Assembly: GCA_902766545.1 (NCBI GenBank)
Contig: CACXEC010000058.1
Span: forward strand, 1 to 10,244
From: an uncultured Erysipelotrichaceae bacterium
Lineage (GTDB): Bacteria; Bacillota_I; Bacilli_A; RF39; UBA660
Reading direction: 5' to 3'
Length of the DNA stretch: 10,244 bases
The translations under genes were made by a program, and so were the position numbers. This document shows, one piece after another, positions 5,906 to 10,244 of the stretch. Below the pieces are notes generated by a model. The model did no database searches, was not told the DNA's origin, and saw only the letters and a program-made list of their open reading frames with translations. Each line of letters begins with the position of its first letter. Position 1 is the stretch's first letter.

Positions 5906-7823
5906 AATTTACTAAATCACTAATTGTTTTATCTATTTCTGATGTTTCTTCTTTATTATCTTCATTTGATTGTTCGATGATTATATTCTTACAAATATCT
6001 ATTTTAATGTTGCTTATATCACTAACTAGTGTACCACTGTGGATACTTTGATTAATAATTGTATCATTAATGCAAATATTACTCTCAATATAATTTTTTT
6101 CTACTGATATGTTTCTACTTGATGCCCAATCGATTATATATTGAACATTTTTATCTTTAAAATTTGGAACAGTTTCATGTCTTTTTACTGCATTATATGT
6201 TTTTCCGATTGTTGGTACTTCATATGGTTCATTTACAGAAAAGTTGAAAGTTTTAATTAATTCTGGCTTTTCAATTTCTAGGTTTTCTTTCATTGTTTTG
6301 ATTATTTCATTTAAGCTTTCTTCATAATATTGGAATGTATAAATTGTACTTCCATATATATACAGTGATAAATCATATCCAGTTAATACAGTTTTTTGAA
6401 TATTAATTAAATCATTATTATTTTTACTATTAGTAATAATGTTTTTAAATATGTTATAAAAATTTAGCATTTGTTTTGTTGACATATTAGTATCTATATT
6501 GTTTGTTATTGAATTTAGAACTTTATATAAAGTATTAATATTTCTAATGGTTTTTGATTTATTAGCAATAGCGTTTACTACAGCTTGTTGATGTTCTATT
6601 CGTTTAAAATCAGATAAGGCCCATTGGTGGCGATTTCTAGAATATGCTAAGGCTTGTTCTCCGTTAATTGTTTGATTTATTCCTGGCTCAATAAAAATTG
6701 TATTTTTTCCCCACTCTCTAGATGAATTTTGTTCACATATCATTCCTTTGCAATCAACTTTACCATTTTTATTATAATCCGGTTTATCTATATCTAAAGT
6801 TATACCATCTAAAGCATCAACTAATGATACAACCCCTTTAAAATTTATTTTTACATAGTAATCAATTGGGATGTCTACTAATTGTTCTATGGTTTCTATC
6901 ATGCATTTTGTTCCGTATGAAGCTGCTGAGTTAATTTTATAACTTTTGTTATTATTACAGGCAATTGGCACATAAGTATCTCTTGGAATGCTAAAAACAG
7001 TCGCTGATAAAGTTTTAGGGTTAAAAGTAATTAGCATAATAGAATCCCCATTAAAAGCAGAATTATTACTTAATCCATCATACATGGAGTCAACGCCTAA
7101 TAGTAGTATAGTAAATGGTTGGGTAACATCTTTGTTAGTTGAAATAACCGTATCTTGATTATTCATTTCTCTGCTAAAACTGTCAATAATTTTTGTTTCA
7201 TTTGAAATATTTATAAAACGATCTATTTCAGAATATTTTAATATATAATTTGCAGTAATAAATATAGCGTCTACTTTTTTATCATATAAAGCATTTAATA
7301 GCTCAATATTATTTTCAAAATAACTTATCTTGTATTTTTTATTATTTTGAATAACATATTCTTGTGGTAATATATGTCCTTCAATGTCTTCTTCATTTGT
7401 TAATAATCCAATATTTTTAATTTCATCATTATTGTCTGATAAGGTAATTAAATTTGTAGTATATATTATTTTTTCTTTTGAGATATCGTCTACTATATTA
7501 TATGTTTTCTCTATGTAATAAAAAGCAAATGAATTAATTCCAGATAATATTGTCATTATAACTAGTATAATTATAAGTGGTTTTTTCTTTTGAGATATTA
7601 GTAATGCTAATCCAGATATTTGAAAAACTATAAATGAAATAATTAATAAAATAATAATAAGAATTCGTATCAGTGTTTCTATTCCATCTAATAATATTAA
7701 ACTATAGATAAAAAAACTAATGCTTAAAGCATAAAGTGTTGTTATTAAATATAAAATATATCTTAAACCGTTATTAGTTTTTTTTAATTTTTTAAACAGG
7801 TTTTTGAATTTAACATTCTTCAC
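5904..7823 (-). CDS. LCP (LytR-CpsA-Psr) family wall-polymer ligase with extra ectodomain and PASTA-like tail
   Basis: LCP enzymes transfer lipid-linked glycopolymers such as teichoic acids to peptidoglycan on the outer face of the membrane. This one has 639 residues, longer than the usual 300-480. Numbering from the upstream ATG at 7844 (add seven to the chosen start): three membrane spans at about 29-51, 57-85 and 88-110; an extra extracytoplasmic region 142-240 (NIGLLTNEED, YDKKVDAIFI) resembling a small periplasmic-binding-like fold; LCP domain 244-425 with ILLLGVDS (246-253), GDSIMLITFNPKT (266-278), SIPRDTYV (285-292), VDALDGITLDI (342-352), NGEQALAYSRNR (394-405) and DFKRIEHQQ (412-420); a PASTA-like segment from VPNF at 559 to about 617; and an acidic tail. 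The GTG at 7823 is chosen because AAGGGTGAT (7835-7827) precedes it and the ATG at 7844 overlaps a TATAAT box. Polymer substrate is unknown. Confidence 0.92.
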   Translation of the reverse strand: MKNVKFKNLFKKLKKTNNGLRYILYLITTLYALSISFFIYSLILLDGIETLIRILIIILLIISFIVFQISGLALLISQKKKPLIIILVIMTILSGINSFAFYYIEKTYNIVDDISKEKIIYTTNLITLSDNNDEIKNIGLLTNEEDIEGHILPQEYVIQNNKKYKISYFENNIELLNALYDKKVDAIFITANYILKYSEIDRFINISNETKIIDSFSREMNNQDTVISTNKDVTQPFTILLLGVDSMYDGLSNNSAFNGDSIMLITFNPKTLSATVFSIPRDTYVPIACNNNKSYKINSAASYGTKCMIETIEQLVDIPIDYYVKINFKGVVSLVDALDGITLDIDKPDYNKNGKVDCKGMICEQNSSREWGKNTIFIEPGINQTINGEQALAYSRNRHQWALSDFKRIEHQQAVVNAIANKSKTIRNINTLYKVLNSITNNIDTNMSTKQMLNFYNIFKNIITNSKNNNDLINIQKTVLTGYDLSLYIYGSTIYTFQYYEESLNEIIKTMKENLEIEKPELIKTFNFSVNEPYEVPTIGKTYNAVKRHETVPNFKDKNVQYIIDWASSRNISVEKNYIESNICINDTIINQSIHSGTLVSDISNIKIDICKNIIIEQSNEDNKEETSEIDKTISDLVN

Positions 7824-7826
7824 ACT

Positions 7827-7835
7827 ATCACCCTT
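7827..7835 (-). promoter_or_regulatory. Shine-Dalgarno site deciding the LCP start
   Basis: On the minus strand AAGGGTGAT matches the 3' part of the ideal AAGGAGGTGAT and lies three bases before the GTG at 7823. Counted from the full anti-Shine-Dalgarno pairing this is normal spacing. The in-frame ATG at 7844 has no such site upstream. Confidence 0.65.
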
Positions 7836-7842
7836 ATTTTTC

Positions 7843-7858
7843 ATTATACAACATTATA
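7843..7858 (-). promoter_or_regulatory. Tandem -10 boxes upstream of the LCP gene
   Basis: On the minus strand two perfect TATAAT hexamers occur ten bases apart, at 7858-7853 and 7848-7843. The first would start RNA near 7846 and give a leader of about 23 bases to the GTG at 7823. The second would start near 7836, leaving about 13. No clear -35 hexamer is visible upstream. This suggests the LCP gene has its own promoter besides read-through from the sulfatase gene, after which no strong terminator is seen. Confidence 0.5.
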
Positions 7859-7897
7859 ACTTTTTAATAAATAAAAAAATAAGTAAAAATAATCTAG

Positions 7898-9766
7898 TTA
7901 CCTATTTTTAAAATAGTCTGATTTAATAACAGCATCATTTAATAGCATTTTTCTTTTTACTAGTAGATTATATTTTTCTAATTTAGCAGAAGATATTTTT
8001 TTGCCCGATTGGTACTCTCCATTAGCTACATAAGTTTGACCATTGTACCAAGAACCATCAGAGAAAAATACGATTGGATCATAATCCTTATCTAGAATAT
8101 CTCTTCCTATATAATTATTTGGATAGTATTCAATTCCAAATAGATTAAGTATGGTAGGAAGAATATCTAACTGGGAATTAACATTTTTAATTGTTAATTT
8201 AGTATTGCCATTATCATATATCATAAATGGTGTATGATTAATTAAATTGTTATTTGTGGTTTTATATTTATCTAAAAGAGACTTGTTTTCAAGGGTATAA
8301 ATGTAATGGTCTGAGAATAGAACTATTACAGTGTTATCCATTAATTCTTTTTCTTTAAGATTATTAATTAATAATGAGATAAAATTGTCTGTTTCTTTTG
8401 CTTGTAATTTTAAGCATTGTTCTTCGTTTAATGTTATATCTTTAGTAAGAAATGAACAAGTTCCTTTAGTTGGTTTAAATGGTAGGTGTGCAGAGTAGGT
8501 AATAATATATGAAACAAATGGTTTTTCTAAATTAAATATTTTACTATTAAATATTTCATTATTAATTAATTCAGTATCTAACCAATATTCATTATTCTTA
8601 TAAGTTTTTAAATCTTTTAATCCGTTGTATGAATCATATCCAAATGCTTTATAATTAACACCTCTTGAGTAGTATTCTGCTGAGTTCATGTGAAATGCAT
8701 TAACGGTATATCCTTCTTGTTTAAATAGGTTTGGTAGTGAATATGAATATGTATTTTTACTAAATACGTAAGCACTTTGATTATAATTATAAGCTGATGA
8801 ATATCCGGTGTTAACCATAAATTCAGAATTAAATGTTGAGCCTCCTCCGGAAGTGAAAGAGTAGTGATTAGTAAAATTAATTGATTTTTTAGAAATATTA
8901 TATAATGTTGGCATAATATTCTTTTTCACTAAAAAATCATCAATACTTTCTAGTTGAACTAATATTAGATTTTTTCCTTTATATAAGCCAGTATACTTAT
9001 TTTGATTACTTAAAGCTATATTATTAAAGTTTTCTTTTAAAGCTATTTCTTCTTCTTCTGTTAAACCATTATTATCTCTAAAATATGTAGTATAGATGTT
9101 ACGAATATTATATTCGAACATTCCTGCTACCATCATGCTTTTGTTGTTGTCATTAAATGAGTTATAAATAACTCTAGCGTTTCGCCAATCATCCCATTCT
9201 ACTTCTTTTTTCTTTTTTCCAAGTAATAATGGATTAATGAATTCTAGTAAGCAAAAGGCACAAAGTACTATTAAAAGAAGTTTGTAATTTATGATTTTAT
9301 CATGCTTAATTAATTTAATTCCTGCTATTGTTAGAACAATACTAATAAGGCTTATAAAATAAACCCATATTTTAATATTTGGCAAGACACTATCAAAATA
9401 ATCAGCACCTTCACTTGCTACACTCAATACGCTGTAATCAAAAAATACATTAAAGTATGAAAAATATACTGAATGAACAATAAACATTATTATAGAAAAA
9501 ATGTAAAATAATAAATATATTGTTTTTCCAATTATACTTTTAAATGATTTTGTTAAATAAAGTACTAAAAATATCCATGAAAAACTAAAAATATTTGGTG
9601 CTAGTTTATACCAATGATAGTAATGAATATTTCCATTGTGAAATATTCTTAAAGATAAGTCTAAAATATACAATGATATAAATAACAATATGTATCCTAA
9701 ATTGTTTTTTATTAGTTTAAATATTTCTTTTTTATATTTATTAAAAATTTTTTTATACTTCTTCAT
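7898..9766 (-). CDS. LTA-synthase-like membrane phosphoglycerol transferase (sulfatase fold)
   Basis: A 622-residue protein with the layout of LtaS: five N-terminal membrane segments (about 24-40, 56-72, 80-103, 131-151, 161-182), then a linker and an extracytoplasmic alkaline-phosphatase/sulfatase domain (about 264-545). LtaS polymerises glycerol phosphate from phosphatidylglycerol onto a glycolipid. Metal and catalytic residues appear intact: Glu273 in VQLES, the nucleophile Thr311 in GGGSTFNSEF, His427 in YSAHLPF, and Asp486-His487 in FSDH. IMPTLYNI (284-291) and NHYS (300-303) are also family-like. Cys437 and Cys451 form a possible pair in the ectodomain. GAGGT at 9775-9771 precedes the ATG by four bases. 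The LCP gene follows 53-74 bases downstream, suggesting cotranscription. It could instead act on another glycerophosphate polymer or modify glycans, so the symbol ltaS is withheld. Confidence 0.9.
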   Translation of the reverse strand: MKKYKKIFNKYKKEIFKLIKNNLGYILLFISLYILDLSLRIFHNGNIHYYHWYKLAPNIFSFSWIFLVLYLTKSFKSIIGKTIYLLFYIFSIIMFIVHSVYFSYFNVFFDYSVLSVASEGADYFDSVLPNIKIWVYFISLISIVLTIAGIKLIKHDKIINYKLLLIVLCAFCLLEFINPLLLGKKKKEVEWDDWRNARVIYNSFNDNNKSMMVAGMFEYNIRNIYTTYFRDNNGLTEEEEIALKENFNNIALSNQNKYTGLYKGKNLILVQLESIDDFLVKKNIMPTLYNISKKSINFTNHYSFTSGGGSTFNSEFMVNTGYSSAYNYNQSAYVFSKNTYSYSLPNLFKQEGYTVNAFHMNSAEYYSRGVNYKAFGYDSYNGLKDLKTYKNNEYWLDTELINNEIFNSKIFNLEKPFVSYIITYSAHLPFKPTKGTCSFLTKDITLNEEQCLKLQAKETDNFISLLINNLKEKELMDNTVIVLFSDHYIYTLENKSLLDKYKTTNNNLINHTPFMIYDNGNTKLTIKNVNSQLDILPTILNLFGIEYYPNNYIGRDILDKDYDPIVFFSDGSWYNGQTYVANGEYQSGKKISSAKLEKYNLLVKRKMLLNDAVIKSDYFKNR

Positions 9767-9788
9767 AAAAACCTCAAATTACGGTAAA

Positions 9789-9817
9789 ATTATATCATTT
9801 AATTTAACAATATACAA
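9789..9817 (-). promoter_or_regulatory. Promoter of the LTA-synthase-like gene
   Basis: On the minus strand TTGTAT (9817-9812) is followed after 17 bases by a perfect TATAAT (9794-9789), preceded by TGA to give the extended -10 TGATATAAT. RNA would start near 9782, leaving a leader of about 16 bases with the GAGGT ribosome site. This is the best promoter in the window. Confidence 0.7.
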
Positions 9818-9835
9818 TTTTTTATTATTTTATAT

Positions 9836-9841
9836 TATAAT
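9836..9841 (+). promoter_or_regulatory. Likely -10 of the glycosyltransferase gene
   Basis: A perfect TATAAT lies 28 bases before the ATG at 9870. A second candidate, TGTTATAAA (9844-9852), is an extended -10 variant closer to the gene. No -35 at proper spacing is convincing; TTAACA at 9804-9809 is too far from this box. It is divergent from the promoter at 9789-9817, so the two share a 103-base region. Confidence 0.45.
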
Positions 9842-9869
9842 TGTGTTATAAATTTGAAAGGATTTTTGT

Positions 9870-10244
9870 ATGGGTAGTTTTTTTGATTCTTTAATAACCA
9901 ATATAGGACTTTTATATCCAGATGGAAAAGTCGTTCTTAATACAATATATAGAGTTTTATCTATTCTAACAATTTATAAGACGTTTTATTTTATAATAGG
10001 TACTTTTTTTACTAGATTATTTCCAGAAGCTAAGACGAAACACAAGTATGCTATTTGTATTGCGGCACGTAATGAAGAAAAAGTAATTGGTAATTTGTTA
10101 GATAGTATTAATAAACAGGATTATCCTAAAGATTTAATTACAACTTTTGTTGTTTGTGATAATTGTACAGATCAAACTAAAGTGGTTGCGGAAAAGCATG
10201 GGGCTTTATGTTATGAAAGATTTGATAATAATCATAAAACTAAA
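9870..10244 (+). CDS. GT2-family membrane glycosyltransferase, partial (3' end beyond window)
   Basis: An open frame of 125 codons begins at ATG 9870 and runs off the window. GAAAGGA at 9856-9862 is a good Shine-Dalgarno site seven bases upstream. A hydrophobic segment at about 28-47 (RVLSILTIYKTFYFIIG) is followed by the start of a GT-A fold: YAICIAARNEEKVIGNLL (60-77), SINKQDYPKDL (79-89) and VVCDNCTDQT (94-103). These match the N-terminal nucleotide-sugar-binding part of processive or polytopic GT2 enzymes, in which the acceptor and DxD motifs come later and cannot be seen. The donor sugar and product are unknown. Its divergent position beside the LTA-synthase-like and LCP genes suggests a role in an envelope glycopolymer or glycolipid anchor. 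Confidence 0.88.
   Translation, partial: MGSFFDSLITNIGLLYPDGKVVLNTIYRVLSILTIYKTFYFIIGTFFTRLFPEAKTKHKYAICIAARNEEKVIGNLLDSINKQDYPKDLITTFVVCDNCTDQTKVVAEKHGALCYERFDNNHKTK

Noticed and set aside
7901..7917. Palindrome CTATTTT / AAAATAG at the end of the LTA-synthase-like gene as a terminator
   Set aside because: The arms are almost all A/T with a one-base loop and no clean T run follows on the minus strand, so it would be too weak to terminate.
1..10244. parS sites or DnaA boxes expected near parAB and an origin
   Set aside because: Reading by eye found no TGTTNCACGTGAAACA-like palindrome and no cluster of TTATNCACA. The nearest match, TTATCCATT near 8335, lies in a coding region and is single.

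Overview
The window is AT-rich bacterial DNA (by eye well under one third G+C) with tightly packed genes, clear Shine-Dalgarno sites and factor-independent terminators. All Trp codons inside the conserved families are TGG and no ORF is interrupted by TGA, so the standard bacterial code fits better than the Mycoplasma code. Soj/Spo0J-type parA-parB, a DUF951 gene, an LTA-synthase-like sulfatase, an LCP protein and a LysM amidase point to a walled, Gram-positive, low-GC Firmicute of the Bacilli or a gut lineage close to Mollicutes (RF39-like). The rank below that is inference.

Layout. Bases 1-90 are a short AT-rich leader with two extended -10 motifs. Bases 91-4283 (+) form one compact operon of overlapping genes: parA, parB, an MscS-type channel, a DUF951 zinc-ribbon-like protein and an AbgT-family transporter. 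It closes with a strong terminator at 4289-4310. Bases 4377-5886 (+) hold a signal-less Amidase_3 enzyme with three LysM repeats, then a small DUF4282-like membrane protein with its own likely promoter. An 11-bp hairpin at 5879-5905 contains the stop codons of this protein and of the convergent LCP gene and should end transcription from both sides. Bases 5904-9766 (-) carry an LTA-synthase-like phosphoglycerol transferase, transcribed first, and a large composite LCP protein. A 103-bp divergent intergenic region then leads into a GT2 glycosyltransferase (+, from 9870) that is cut off by the window end.

How the genes fit together. The left operon combines chromosome partitioning (ParAB) with membrane functions (osmotic release channel, carboxylate/aminobenzoyl-glutamate-type export or uptake). 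The right half is a cell-envelope block: peptidoglycan cleavage (amidase), polyglycerolphosphate-type polymer synthesis (LTA-synthase-like), attachment of glycopolymer to wall (LCP) and glycosyl transfer (GT2). There is no mobile element, CRISPR array, tRNA or rRNA. No parS or DnaA box was seen by eye. The most unusual points are the architecture of the LCP protein (3 TM, extra ectodomain, LCP, PASTA-like), paired extracytoplasmic cysteines in both exported envelope enzymes, the AbgT gene in the parAB operon, and a shared promoter style with extended -10 elements and very short leaders.
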